A stretch of 64,000 nt of DNA from Saccoglossus kowalevskii (Eukaryota; Hemichordata; Enteropneusta; Harrimaniidae). Where the stretch lies: contig NW_003137821.1 of NCBI RefSeq assembly GCF_000003605.2, forward strand, positions 272,920-336,919, written 5' to 3'. A model generated the notes under the pieces. The model was not told the origin of the DNA. It saw only the letters and a program-made list of their open reading frames with translations, and ran no database searches. The translations under genes and the position numbers were made by a program. Position 1 is the first letter of the stretch, and every line of letters starts with the position of its first letter. This document shows positions 52,201 to 59,185 of this stretch, piece after piece.

Positions 52201-55200
52201 TAAAATATTGTTGATTAACATATTTAATTGTTATGCAAATTATCTTTATTGCTATGCTATTGTGAAATGAAAATTACAATAAAATTACACTCGTTAATTT
52301 AATAAGTGTATGATTTGCACGTTGGTCACGACACGTATTGCATGTGTTATGGCGTTACGACACGTATTGCACGCGTTATGGCGTTACGACACGTATTGCA
52401 TGTGTTATGACGTTATTTCTTGACAGGCTCAAGGCTTGGCAAATCAGACTGCTCAGTTCTGAATGAATCTATATTATCAACTATTCATGTTGAAAGAAAA
52501 GCCTGCATTGCTTGCTTATGTAGCAGTTTTAGTCAATAGTACTTAGCCACTATGTATCGAATAGAAATATGTCACAGGTGTAGACATGTAGTCTGAAAAC
52601 TGGATTCTTATCCAGGCTTCTCATATCTGGGGTCCAATATCCTTTCTGGGTCATGCTAATCAATTCACAAATTTTGTTCAAATTTTGATCAAGGGCAAGA
52701 CATAATAATATGCATATACACATCAATTTGTTTTTGAATTCAATAAAATTGAACTAACTTACTCGCATTTTAGTCAGAAACTACTTTCATGTTTTCTTGG
52801 CATTACTTTATCCATTTTAATTAAAATAACATTTGTTACTGTTATCATTTTATTAGTGATTCAAAATGTTTAAAGTGACATTTATTTTGGGGTGTCTTGT
52901 TCCTTACTCAATTCTTATTCTGATTTTGCTGGTAGAAAGTCAAGATATTTATATGCACTTTTGATTTTATTTTGTGAAGTTTTGAATTTATGATCGTATT
53001 CAAAATTATATAATGATGCAAAAATTTCATAATGGCATTTTTTCCAGTTTTAGATGAGAGGTTAAACAAGAGAGTAGATGAAATGATGGATGCAGGACTT
53101 TTAGATGAGCTGAATGATTTCCATAGCAACTACAACCAAGAGAGACTTAAAAGCCACAAACCGGAGAGGTGAGATGATTTTCATGGAGTNNNNNNNNNNN
53201 NNNNNNNNNNNNNNNNNNNNNNNNNNNNNNNNNNNNNNNTCGAGAGTTTGCGTACGATCCAACACTTTGTCAGTGGAGATAATATGACAATTTTGACTTC
53301 GACTGTGTTCCAACAGACTCAAATGTTTTTAATTTCGTAAATTCTGGTGGTACGTAATTAATATTGTAATAAAATGTGCATATTTTTTGTGATCATTTCT
53401 GTTTCTTCATTGTGAAAATCAATGACGACTCAATTAATTTCGTAATTTGATTTCCCTCAAAGACGTAATCTGTTACTTGATGAATCAAATTTTTCATTTG
53501 CACTCTTTTTCGAGGGGGGTGCTCGGGTAAGCGCCCACCCCTAAAAAATCATGATTTTCTGAGTTGAGGCCCCTGGGCGCTAACGCGGTCGAGTACGGTA
53601 CAGGTCTTAAATTATTCTTGGTCTTGAAAAGTATGCACAATGAAAATTAATGATTGTGAATTTTGTGAAAAGTATACTTTTCTTGTCCTGAAATGTAAAT
53701 ATAATTTTCACCAGATTTTCACCAGATTAATTTTCAAACCAGAACAACCTACCGTAACATGCTTTAAGAAATCTCCAATATTGTACTAGACAGGCGCTAT
53801 TACTGTCATGCTTTAAATATTGTGAGATCTCTAGTCAGAGTCAACACAGTTGTTTTCTTGATATTTTCTCAGGGCCTGGTAAAGAAGTGCCACCTGTGTA
53901 TGGTTTAGATGTCACTAATGTGACAGACTGGGACACCAAGGTATTGGCACCAGCCGTGCAAATTCTACAATCTTTGAGTCAGGTGAGTATGTCATTCATA
54001 TAGGTTCCCAAAAATACAAGTGTTGATACATTCAGCAACTGACACGTACGTACCAAAGATTAATGAAATGAGTTCCTGTACTGCCTGAGTACTTACTTCG
54101 CTGTATTCTTGTGATAACTTTATTATTATCGATCTTTTTCCAAATAAGGAAGACACTTTTGAACTCATCTAAGACGCTAAATTCTATTATTTTTGCTGCC
54201 AGAAGTATAATAATGCGCTTTAGGATCTGAATCAAATATGTCTGAGTGACGGCCATTTTTAATCTCGGGAATTTAAATCTCAATCTCAATTTCCCTCAAT
54301 CTTTGTGCATTTTTTTTACTCCATGTATTCATACAGATTGGTTAGAGTAGCATTCACAGTCACAGAAATCAGGTATACTGTGTCAATGACATTATTAGTT
54401 TGCAGATTAATAATTTTCAACTTTATCAAAAAGTATGATGGTTTTTGAAAGCATCATTTTTATAAGTGACAACAGGTGTTGATCATTATTATTGAAGAAA
54501 TTTAAAAAATAATGTATGCGATTATTTTGTGAAAGGTGCCTTAAGTTTTTGTGGCTTAAAGATTTATTAAAATGTTTTATGCTAATTTATTTATTATGAT
54601 TTATTATGCCAGGGGCAGACACCGTCTATTTCACCGTTGCCACGTGAAGCAACTCCCGACATTGATCATCATGTATCTAATGTATGTGAAGTTTGCGACG
54701 GAAAACTATTTGTTGGAGAAAAGCAGTGGAAAGGTATGTATACCGGTACTAGCCAATTGTACTTTCCTGCGAAACGATGTTAATCTATGTGACTGAAGAC
54801 GACCGTCATGTCCACACATGTCATTTAGCAGTGGTTTCAAGTAGTAATGAAATTGACCATCATAGAATGTCCTCAGCACATGGTGTCATCATAGACTATC
54901 TGTGCACATGCAGCCATCATGGACCATTTTGGTACATAATCATCATAGACCATTTTAGGGCATACAGCCGTCATAGACCATCTTGTTGGACCAAGTGGAA
55001 AGTCGAGTTTGAATCAAAAATTCAGCAAAAGATTGAGCAGTAACATTGTACCAAGTCCTTGTGTCTCGGGGAAGACACTATGGTTTGTTTACCGACTGGC
55101 TTTGGAAAGTACCCCATTTAAACGTTGCTGATGAGAGTTGCGGATATTTGTGGAAACATTGACCATTCTGTTATTTTGGTTATTGCATCGCGTTAATTTT

Positions 55201-58200
55201 GCTGATGAACATTTTCTGGATTCATATTCGATTTCCATCGATTCTACCAACAAAATATTTTTGGATGCATGTTGTTTACTTCCGTCATCGTAATCTATTG
55301 TAATCAGATTTAAACTTGGTTGTCTTGATTGCTTGCTAAGTGCTGTAATTCTTGAATATGGCAAAGTTACTAAATTAAATATTCATTACCAAATCCTAAA
55401 AAAACAACCACGAAGGCAGGTTGATATGACTATGATGTTGCCGAAAAAAACTACAGCTTTGTTTATACCGAGTGAATCTGTCAGTGAAGGTGAAATAACA
55501 GTTGTTATTATGTTATTTTATTTAAAATCCTAAAGTCACAGTCTGCAACTGTATCAAGAACTGTTTCTAAGAGATGGACAGAGTGAATTCAATCAAACTT
55601 TGTCAGGGGTTTTTCTAGAAAAAACACGGACGAGGGAGCGGAGCAACGCCATATCGGAAGGTTTCTGTGTCATTTTAACGGTGTATCTATCGCTATTGAA
55701 ATATTTTGGAGTAATTTTAGTGTATTTGGTGTCCAGACACATTGTCAGCTGGTGTTGCTGGGAAGTTTTCACAGAGAAAAATATATTTGAGAAAGATTTC
55801 ATGTTGTACGGCAACACGGAAGTGCACGCCTCAAGAAATATATTTATGACGTGAAAGTTCAATTGGCAATTCGGTAAGAGGGTGCCAGCCGAGAGTATCA
55901 GGGGGCTGCGCTCCTGTTCCCCGGTTTAAAAAAAAAACTGTTTGTAAGATGATCACGCCTACTGGGTTACCAAGGGTATGTAATTTTTTTGTTGAGATTC
56001 AAACATAAATGCTATAAACTCGCTGCCACGCTAGTTTTTGGTCTGTACAGTGATTATTATCACTACATTTTGTCAGTCTATGCACTTCCAGCCATACTGC
56101 ATTGAAATTAGCATAAGATGACCGTAGAAATGAATTACTGCATGTGACTTGTCAAATCACCTACCATTAATACCAAATAGAGACTGTGCATTGCAAATGC
56201 TGGTTGAGTTTACATTAAAGAATATTAAATTCACTTCATAAGCGAGCACTTTCTGGATTCCCAGGGATGAAACACATAGACATCATAAAGTAGTTTATAG
56301 TGAAATTTTGTATGAGTTTAATTCTTCTTTTGTCCTAAAGGTTAGATCAAATAATAATGAATTGGTAACACGCTTTCAGTTGTTCTGTTAATAGCCGAAA
56401 ATATGACCCAATAAAAACTGGTGTCATAAAGCATCAACACATACTGTTTATTTTATCAATTGATCACCCACGACTTTAACAAAGTCGGTAGATTACATTT
56501 TGAATGAATATTAATCCGAAATACAAACATGTTAATTTATGTGTATTTGTATTTAAAGACCATCTGTCTCCCTCGCAGAGTTCTATTTCTACGAATATAT
56601 CTCTGGCAGCACAACAGCTTGTTGTTGATTGGTTAATGTGTCACAGTGGTATTACTTTTAAAGATGCCAACTAAAACATTGCCATGTCGATTTTCAAACT
56701 CGACAAAAACTTTCTGTATTTTTGTAGATTTTGGCTGTTTTCAAAATGAGAAGCTGATTTTTTTGACTTTCTGTAGCGTGAATGGAGTGGCAGTAGGATG
56801 AGTTAGTTGTCAATACCACAAAGTGCTTTCATTTGTTTATATCGCATCGCATCGCCTCGCCTCGCCTTGCCTCGCCTCGCCTCGCCTCGCCTCGCCTGGC
56901 AATCAACAGGAATGTCTTGATGAATTGTAACACAAGTAATTGTGTTATTTTGAGATGAAATTATTTCTTTGTAAATTATACAAATGTAACTACTATTAAA
57001 CCATTTACAGTGTGTTTAACGAAAAAATCACCAGATATCGATGACATATTATAAAACTTGTTTACCAGTAAGAAGAAATCAAAACGAGAGCCTGCAAATT
57101 AGAAAACAAATGCCACGAATCCACGTACCTATGGTCTTGTAGCATTTCACTTGATACTATTGGTATTCTAGCAGCAAGGAACTCTGGGAAGGAGAATGCA
57201 GTTTTACAAGTTTTTATTTTAAAAAAACAAACATAATTTGTTTGTTCCCCATCTTTAAATATTTGCTGACATATTGCTCCATAAACTGAGAAATTATTGT
57301 CATGGTTTTATTTACAAATTAAACAAATTCAAATTCCTTATAAAAACCACTCTGGCTCTAAACGAAATGAACTAAACTTAGGACCATGTTGGCCACAAGT
57401 GTATTAACACACAAGACTTAATCTCTTGTTAATTGTGGAAGGAATAATAGTTCGCATAAAATACTGCTATGTAAACATAAAATGTCATTTGTAAAAGTAT
57501 AAATCAATTTTAGTATGGATTAACAGTTGTAAACACGATTATGGTCCTTGTATGGTTGGTATCCCATAAATTAGGATATAAACGGAGACGCGCTTTTATA
57601 TAATGTGGTAATTGACAAGGGTCAATGGATGTGTGAAAACAATGGATGAAACTTTGTCGGATACTGCCACTGAGGCTTTTCAGTCATCCGACCTTCATGA
57701 CTTTAACTTGGGTCAAGCATTTCATTCTGTGTCCCCTTCATTTAAGAGTCACTATACTGATGGTGACACCCCCCTCACGTGTCGTCCACAATTTTCATTT
57801 GAATGCATGCAATGACAGTGGCCTACCTTATATGCAAATATTGGTTGGTGTGCACTGCTCACAGCGTTTGTTGCAGCATTAAGCACGAAACAAAATTCAA
57901 GACGTTTTGACAATAGTACACTATATTCCAACAAAGTTACTTAGCTGAAGAAACAATTGATAGAACATCCATTTAAATGCCTCAGATGTATGATAAAATC
58001 AACTGATGGCTTATATTTCTTCTAAGTTCATATGTAACACACAATTTTATTATTAAAGGGTGATGGTCGTTGCGTTGCGTCCTGTTCGATATGGGACTCA
58101 TAGCGACGTATACAATGCTTGTAAAATACATTGTTTATTTACATGAAATTCCAACACACGCTGCACTTTAAACTAACTTTTCATTGTAAACTGATCTCGC

Positions 58201-58616
58201 GAGCGCCCCCAAAGGGTTCACTATTGAATGGTCCCTTTTTTTCAGACATTATATAGTATTAGCTAATGACGCTATGAGGCGACTCACCGGCCTAACAAAG
58301 TGTTAGAAAGGTTGAAAAACGTTTTGTGCTGCTGGTGTGTTTTTGGCCACTAGAGGGTGCTGTTTGGAATAAACATGTGTTAAACTTTATCATACACTTT
58401 GGAAAGATACTTTTTATTTACAAGGGTGAAACAAGTAGACATCTTCGATTGAGTAGGCTGTTTGGTTGTTGACTATTAATGTTGATGTTTTTGTTATTAC
58501 CTACAGCTCATCTTCAGTCACGTAGGCACGAGAAAAAGATGAAGAAGAAAAGACAGCTGGACAAAATGGAAGAATGTTATCAAGCAACGAAGGATCAGAC
58601 TGCTAAGTCATCATGA
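19156..58616 (+). CDS. TRIT1: tRNA dimethylallyltransferase (isopentenyltransferase), mitochondrial/cytosolic; one exon missing in gap
   Basis: Nine exons were joined by hand: 19156-19293, 32847-32984, 42530-42628, 44789-45159, 46517-46659, 53048-53168, (missing), 53873-53982, 54613-54733, 58507-58616. The enzyme transfers a dimethylallyl group to N6 of A37 in tRNAs reading UNN codons. Seen: P-loop GATGTGKS (residues 18-25), [18 protein letters not shown] across the exon 1/2 joint, [29 protein letters not shown] (106-118), [37 protein letters not shown], and a C-terminal U1-type zinc finger C-x2-C-x13-H-x5-H. The short Arg-containing N-terminus [12 protein letters not shown] could direct part of the protein to mitochondria. 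The segment equivalent to the family's YQHGIFQSIG...RYARKQNRW is absent and lies probably in the 53190-53239 gap. The known part gives about 450 aa; with the missing exon the protein would exceed the human one (467 aa), because exon 4 has a Lys/Glu-rich insert. Confidence 0.96.
19872..21477. mobile_element. PIF/Harbinger-like non-autonomous DNA transposon
   Basis: Inverted ends of about 30 bp: the left starts GGCCAGACTTTTGTTATTAC and continues cttgtttcgcga; the right end is its near-perfect reverse complement. It is flanked by the 3-bp direct repeat TTA (19869-19871 and 21478-21480). GGCC ends plus a TTA/TAA duplication are typical of PIF/Harbinger elements. No transposase frame is present. 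A second element is inserted at 20258-21428. Confidence 0.7.
20258..21428. mobile_element. Nested non-autonomous DNA transposon with CAGTGTTCTCCA ends
   Basis: CAGTGTTCTCCA (20258-20269) and its exact reverse complement TGGAGAACACTG (21417-21428) bound 1171 bp lying inside the Harbinger-like element. A 5-bp direct repeat AAATT flanks it (20253-20257, 21429-21433). CAG-type ends recall hAT elements, but those duplicate 8 bp, so the superfamily is open. Subterminal ggtgggtggcc motifs recur inside. Confidence 0.6.
21715..21916. mobile_element. MITE family 1 copy
   Basis: Ends TACTGTGGAATACTTTATTT and its inverted counterpart gtattctacagta. The long inverted arms contain ttaattttcgctgaa. TA flanks on both sides fit a Tc1/mariner-type duplication. 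202 bp, no coding capacity. Confidence 0.8.
23869..24156 (-). pseudogene. Myb/trihelix (Myb_DNA-bind_4-like) domain fragment, probably transposon-derived
   Basis: A 95-codon open frame with another Met at codon 25, the likelier start. Residues 36-92 match the pattern of trihelix Myb/SANT-like domains: W36 with DEEARLLI, W48, then [15 protein letters not shown] and [15 protein letters not shown]. Such domains occur in the accessory protein of PIF/Harbinger transposons and in domesticated regulators. The frame stops just after the domain (IVL, stop), so it is either truncated or a first exon; a possible donor (cgtata|gtac) lies at the end. It sits inside a TRIT1 intron on the opposite strand and is flanked at 24150-24265 by tgttcac motifs. 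Confidence 0.55.
24382..24593. mobile_element. MITE family 1 copy
   Basis: Same ends and arms as the copy at 21715 (tactgtggaatac ... gtattctacagta), TA-flanked, with a small internal duplication gcgaaaatagcgaaaat near 24545-24560. Confidence 0.8.
25509..26456. mobile_element. Terminal-inverted-repeat element, non-autonomous
   Basis: The left end gctacattcacacgacagca and the reverse complement of the right end gctatgttcacacggcagca match over about 32 bp. Near the left end the motif gggttgagccccgaca is repeated twice (about 25619-25650) within ggctc-rich sequence. The internal frame 25587-26069 (minus) shows no transposase motif. The target duplication is unclear, so the superfamily is not assigned. 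Confidence 0.6.
28035..28245. mobile_element. MITE family 2 copy
   Basis: TACTGTAAA at the left and ttttacagta at the right, TA-flanked, 211 bp. The inner arms repeat cactgggttttaatttagc and its complement. A second copy in the opposite orientation is at 45392-45603. Confidence 0.8.
28272..28482. mobile_element. MITE family 1 copy, opposite orientation
   Basis: Ends tactgtaaaatactttattt and taaggtgttttacagta. Internally it carries cctatatttcatattcaact, the reverse of the core in the 21715 copy. It lies only 26 bp from the preceding family 2 element. Confidence 0.8.
29302..29532. mobile_element. MITE family 5 copy (ends near ttaacctttcac / ggtggtgaaaa)
   Basis: About 230 bp with ends related to TTAACCTTTTCACCACCAG and its complement. 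Internal landmarks are atagtctgcaa, ctcaaattta and ttggctccaaaattaggg. A longer copy is at 42955-43443 and a partial one at 32120-32238. Confidence 0.65.
30031..30311. repeat. 103-bp duplication leading into an 11-bp tandem array
   Basis: gaaataaattctgaagggcc and the following 30 bases occur at about 30031 and again at 30134. The second copy runs into about a dozen units of atgtcacaaaa / atgtcacaaat (30182-30311), alternating in pairs to make a 22-bp higher period. The repeat opens several short frames of no coding significance. Confidence 0.85.
30756..30958. mobile_element. MITE family 1 copy
   Basis: tactgtggaatactttattt ... ttctacagta with TA flanks; a near full-length match to the copies at 21715 and 24382. 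Confidence 0.8.
31184..31366. mobile_element. MITE family 4 copy (cttctatta-rich)
   Basis: Starts tactgtaaaatctgtattag and ends taatacagattttacggta. Subterminal copies of gcggcttctattag appear in both orientations. Related copies are at 46054-46241 and, truncated, at 31661-31825. Confidence 0.75.
31661..31825. mobile_element. MITE family 4, 5'-truncated copy
   Basis: Shares gctgcatccctaatag, aatcaaaaattc and the end ttctaatacagatttcacag with the family 4 copies, but lacks the outer left end. Confidence 0.65.
32120..32363. mobile_element. Chimera of MITE family 5 and MITE family 1
   Basis: 32120-32238 matches one half of family 5 (ttaaccttttcaccaccag, then cttgcccaaatttttct). It switches without a break at gagtgaat to the second half of family 1 (cctatattttacattcaact ... 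gtattttacagta), ending at 32363. Neither half has its partner end. Confidence 0.6.
32847..32984 (+). CDS. TRIT1: TRIT1 exon 2
   Basis: 46 codons, phase 0 on both sides: [11 protein letters not shown] ... HHMIDYVDP ... [11 protein letters not shown]. The acceptor is attgcag. The downstream junction is not GT: the exon ends at ATT and is followed by ATATCCTTT, the consensus U12-type 5' splice site. The open frame continues beyond (SFIVVSS...) but no longer matches the family. Confidence 0.93.
33654..33672. repeat. GT dinucleotide microsatellite
   Basis: About eight tandem GT units, slightly interrupted. Confidence 0.7.
35136..35312. mobile_element. MITE family 1 copy with internal deletion
   Basis: tactgtataaaatactttat at the left and ataaaatattttactgta at the right; the internal core is about 30 bp shorter than in the other copies. 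Confidence 0.75.
36151..36361. mobile_element. MITE family 1 copy, opposite orientation
   Basis: tactgtaaacttctttattt ... gaaagtatttcacagta, TA-flanked, about 210 bp, same orientation as the 28272 copy. Confidence 0.78.
36840..37544. mobile_element. DNA transposon with near-palindromic ttagcacgggctaa repeats
   Basis: The left end GTTGCGTTCACG and right end CGTGAACACAAC form inverted termini. The 5-bp sequence TAATA is directly repeated outside (36835-36839 and 37545-37549). At least eight copies of the near-palindrome CTTAGCACGGGCTAAG, in both orientations, lie inside, mostly in the left 200 bp and again near 37416 and 37510. No transposase frame is present. A fragment of a related end is at about 22228-22262. 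Confidence 0.65.
38851..38885. repeat. GGATA pentanucleotide microsatellite
   Basis: Seven perfect tandem GGATA units. Confidence 0.95.
39238..39325. repeat. ATT-rich run joined to an old retroposon tail-like sequence
   Basis: ttattattataattattatt is followed by tgtatagcgccataattctc and gacgcttcacaatt. The tatagcgcc ... gcttcacaatt pattern resembles 3' tails of SINEs/LINEs in many marine invertebrates. No other part of the element is identified. Confidence 0.35.
40752..41857. mobile_element. Terminal-inverted-repeat element containing an assembly gap
   Basis: The left end cacagtccctctatccccgg with tctggaaacg and the right end, read in reverse (cacagtccatctatccccgg with tctagaaacg), are about 90% identical over some 35 bp. 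About 1.1 kb in total, of which 397 bases (41172-41568) are N, so its coding content cannot be judged. Confidence 0.6.
41172..41568. other. Assembly gap of 397 N
   Basis: The length is not round, so the gap size was probably estimated. It lies inside the inverted-repeat element at 40752-41857 and so is more likely to hide repeat sequence than an exon. Confidence 0.95.
42530..42628 (+). CDS. TRIT1: TRIT1 exon 3
   Basis: 33 codons [20 protein letters not shown] then [13 protein letters not shown], phase 0 on both sides. [12 protein letters not shown] is the best-conserved block of the family. Preceded by the AC acceptor of the U12-type intron; donor atgccg|gtaggt. Confidence 0.93.
42955..43443. 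mobile_element. MITE family 5 copy with about 270-bp internal insertion
   Basis: Ends ttaaccttttcaccaccag and ctggtggtgaaaatg. The outer parts match the 29302 copy (tagtctgca, ttggctccaaaattaggg). An A-rich block at about 43031-43300, including aggttaaaggttacaacaac, is extra and could be a further insertion. Confidence 0.6.
43643..44077 (-). mobile_element. tRNA-derived SINE, full length, with target-site duplication
   Basis: On the minus strand the head has a box A-like TAGCATAGTGGTT (44053-44065) and a box B-like AAGTTCAAATCC (44012-44023), with gcatcagactcatgatc between them resembling the anticodon arm of elongator tRNA-Met (loop with CAT). A conserved body of about 300 bp follows, then a tail ending in an A-rich run (T-rich on plus, about 43643-43672). 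The 15-bp direct repeat AATTATTGCGTTTTA flanks it (43628-43642, 44078-44092). The second full copy is at 62395-62842. Confidence 0.85.
44789..45159 (+). CDS. TRIT1: TRIT1 exon 4 with Lys/Glu-rich insert
   Basis: Acceptor tttacag, donor tttag|gtaata, enters phase 0 and leaves phase 2. It encodes about residues 126-248. The ends match the family ([12 protein letters not shown] and [19 protein letters not shown]). Between them is an insert of roughly 55-70 residues rich in K, E and D (for example [13 protein letters not shown]) that is absent or shorter in human TRIT1 and probably disordered. Confidence 0.92.
45392..45603. mobile_element. MITE family 2 copy
   Basis: tactgtaaaatgagtaattt ... taatccttttacagta, TA-flanked, 212 bp, inverted relative to the copy at 28035. 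Confidence 0.8.
46054..46241. mobile_element. MITE family 4 copy
   Basis: tacagtaaaatctgtattat ... tctaatacaggttttactgta, with the same internal aatcaaaaattcatcatttc and cttctaat repeats as the 31184 copy but in the other orientation. Confidence 0.75.
46331..46361. repeat. Dispersed repeat fragment shared with 37941-37971
   Basis: tatgtgacatttgcaatttg followed by aatgctgtatt is identical at both places. It is part of a further dispersed element whose limits I could not set. Confidence 0.5.
46517..46659 (+). CDS. TRIT1: TRIT1 exon 5
   Basis: Acceptor atttcag, donor tctg|gtaggt; enters phase 2, leaves phase 1. Encodes [20 protein letters not shown] ... [20 protein letters not shown], matching the family block SLQVF ... 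GGPLKF ... CILWL. Confidence 0.94.
48905..48997 (-). mobile_element. SINE tail fragment, head missing
   Basis: ttttttttttgccagatgac, gttcc, tgtcactgttgtt and ttcaaattgcaagtgc match the tail of the two full SINE copies with substitutions; the tRNA-like head and body are absent. Confidence 0.65.
49709..49938. mobile_element. MITE family 3 copy
   Basis: tactgtaaaacatgttgaaa at the left and acatgtttcacagta at the right, TA-flanked, 230 bp; the inside repeats ttagcgaat in both orientations. It shares only its outermost bases with families 1, 2 and 4. Confidence 0.7.
50637..50735. repeat. Dispersed repeat with ataagccca ... tgggcttat arms
   Basis: taccgtacttccccgatcat then aagcccaggtgcctca and ggggtgggcttatac. 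A diverged inverted copy appears at about 53511-53610 (gggtaagcgcccacccct ... ctgggcgctaac ... gagtacggta). Confidence 0.5.
52328..52414. repeat. 29-bp tandem repeat, three copies
   Basis: cgacacgtattgca then tgtgttatggcgtta, period 29 (anchors at 52329, 52358 and 52387). Confidence 0.9.
53048..53168 (+). CDS. TRIT1: TRIT1 exon 6
   Basis: Acceptor tttccag, donor gagag|gtgaga; enters phase 1, leaves phase 2. Encodes [20 protein letters not shown] then [20 protein letters not shown]. Confidence 0.94.
53190..53239. other. Assembly gap of 50 N, probably hiding a TRIT1 exon
   Basis: TRIT1 exon 6 leaves in phase 2, but the next recognisable exon (53873) needs one base from upstream (phase 1). The intervening family segment of about 70-75 residues, with the GFKEF and RYARKQNRW motifs, is not found in 53240-53872. 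A placeholder gap lies exactly there. Confidence 0.85.
53873..53982 (+). CDS. TRIT1: TRIT1 exon encoding PPVYGLDV
   Basis: Acceptor ttctcag, donor tcag|gtgagt. The first GG completes an Arg codon (xGG), giving [14 protein letters not shown] ... LQSLSQ, against human SRPGPIVPPVYGLEV. Leaves in phase 0. Confidence 0.93.
54613..54733 (+). CDS. TRIT1: TRIT1 exon with first half of zinc finger
   Basis: Acceptor atgccag, donor aaag|gtatgt; enters phase 0, leaves phase 1. Encodes [10 protein letters not shown] ... [17 protein letters not shown] with the two zinc-binding cysteines. Confidence 0.9.
54734..58506 (+). other. TRIT1 last intron
   Basis: 3773 bp GT-AG. Holds a CGCCT microsatellite at 56842-56899. 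The open frames here (for example 55600-55854 plus and its mirror on minus) match no family. No MITE of the named families was seen. Confidence 0.85.
56842..56899. repeat. CGCAT/CGCCT pentanucleotide microsatellite
   Basis: Starts as cgcat units and changes to about nine cgcct units with one cgcct-to-cgcctt type variant; strongly GC-rich against its AT-rich surroundings. Confidence 0.9.
58507..58616 (+). CDS. TRIT1: TRIT1 last exon (second half of zinc finger, stop)
   Basis: Acceptor cctacag. The first base pair completes Ala, then [20 protein letters not shown] ... QTAKSS and a TGA stop. The two histidines complete the U1-type zinc finger (human HIKSKSH), followed by a basic tail. Confidence 0.94.
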
Positions 58617-59185
58617 CCTCGTTATGTCATTCAATAATGGAACATATCTCGAGTGTTATTGTACTGAAAAGAAAGAATAACTGAGAGCTATCGTTGGGGG
58701 CGCTGTTGTAAAATTCAAAGTGATTGTTGTAATCTTGGCTGGTGTCATAATTGAACTCCAGCTGTCCTACTACTACATACAAGTGATATTTAATTACCAG
58801 TGATTAATAACATCACAACATTATTTATTTGTGCAGATTACAGTGTATGTTTATTAAAAATATTCAACACGTGTAAAGAGCTTTACTGTATAAAAACTAT
58901 ACATGACATTTTGTTTGAATTCAAATTATGTGGCAGCACTGGCAGCCATTTTGTAAGATGGCAGCACTGGCAGCCATTTTGTGAGATGGCAGCACTGGCA
59001 GCCATTTTGTGAGATGGCAGCACTGGCAGTCATTTTGTGAGATGGCAGCACTGGCAGCCATTTTGTGAGATGGCAGCACTGGCAGCCATTTTGTAAGATG
59101 GCAGCACTGGCAGCCATTTTGTAAGATGGCAGCAGACTTAAAATGTAACATTTTTCCTTGTAAATAAATATGTGGATTTGTTCTT
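58617..59185 (+). other. TRIT1: Probable TRIT1 3' untranslated region
   Basis: No AATAAA appears until 59163-59168 (followed by tgtggatttgttctt), so the 28-bp array at 58931-59135 probably lies inside the transcript. The end is approximate. Confidence 0.45.
58931..59135. repeat. 28-bp tandem array of paired YY1-like sites, seven copies
   Basis: Unit gatggcagcactggcagcca + ttttgtga, period 28 (anchors 58932, 58960, 58988 and on), last copy partial. Each unit is an imperfect palindrome with an AAGATGGC-type and a GCCATTTTG-type motif facing each other, both close to the YY1 core (AANATGGC / GCCATNTT). Copies differ by one or two bases, so the array is recent or homogenised. The minus strand has stop-free Cys-rich frames that are artefacts. 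Confidence 0.93.

Larger units (their letters stand above)
46660..53047 (+). other. TRIT1 intron 5
   Basis: 6388 bp GT-AG. Contains a truncated SINE (about 48905-48997), a MITE (49709-49938), an inverted-repeat fragment near 50637-50735 and a 29-bp triplicate at 52328-52414. The frame at 48944-49288 (plus, 114 codons) starts in the SINE fragment and matches nothing known. Parts near 46870-47000 and 50240-50370 share agtcgtcacctgcac and look like diverged copies of one repeat. Nothing else recognised. Confidence 0.85.

Noticed and set aside
54060-54260. Possible shared repeat with 37585-37680 (gtactgcctgagt)
   Set aside because: Only a short word and loose AT-rich similarity are shared; not enough to define a family by eye.
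58921-59151. Cys-rich repeated peptide frames on the minus strand
   Set aside because: They are translations of the 28-bp tandem array in the probable TRIT1 3' UTR, open in two frames at once.
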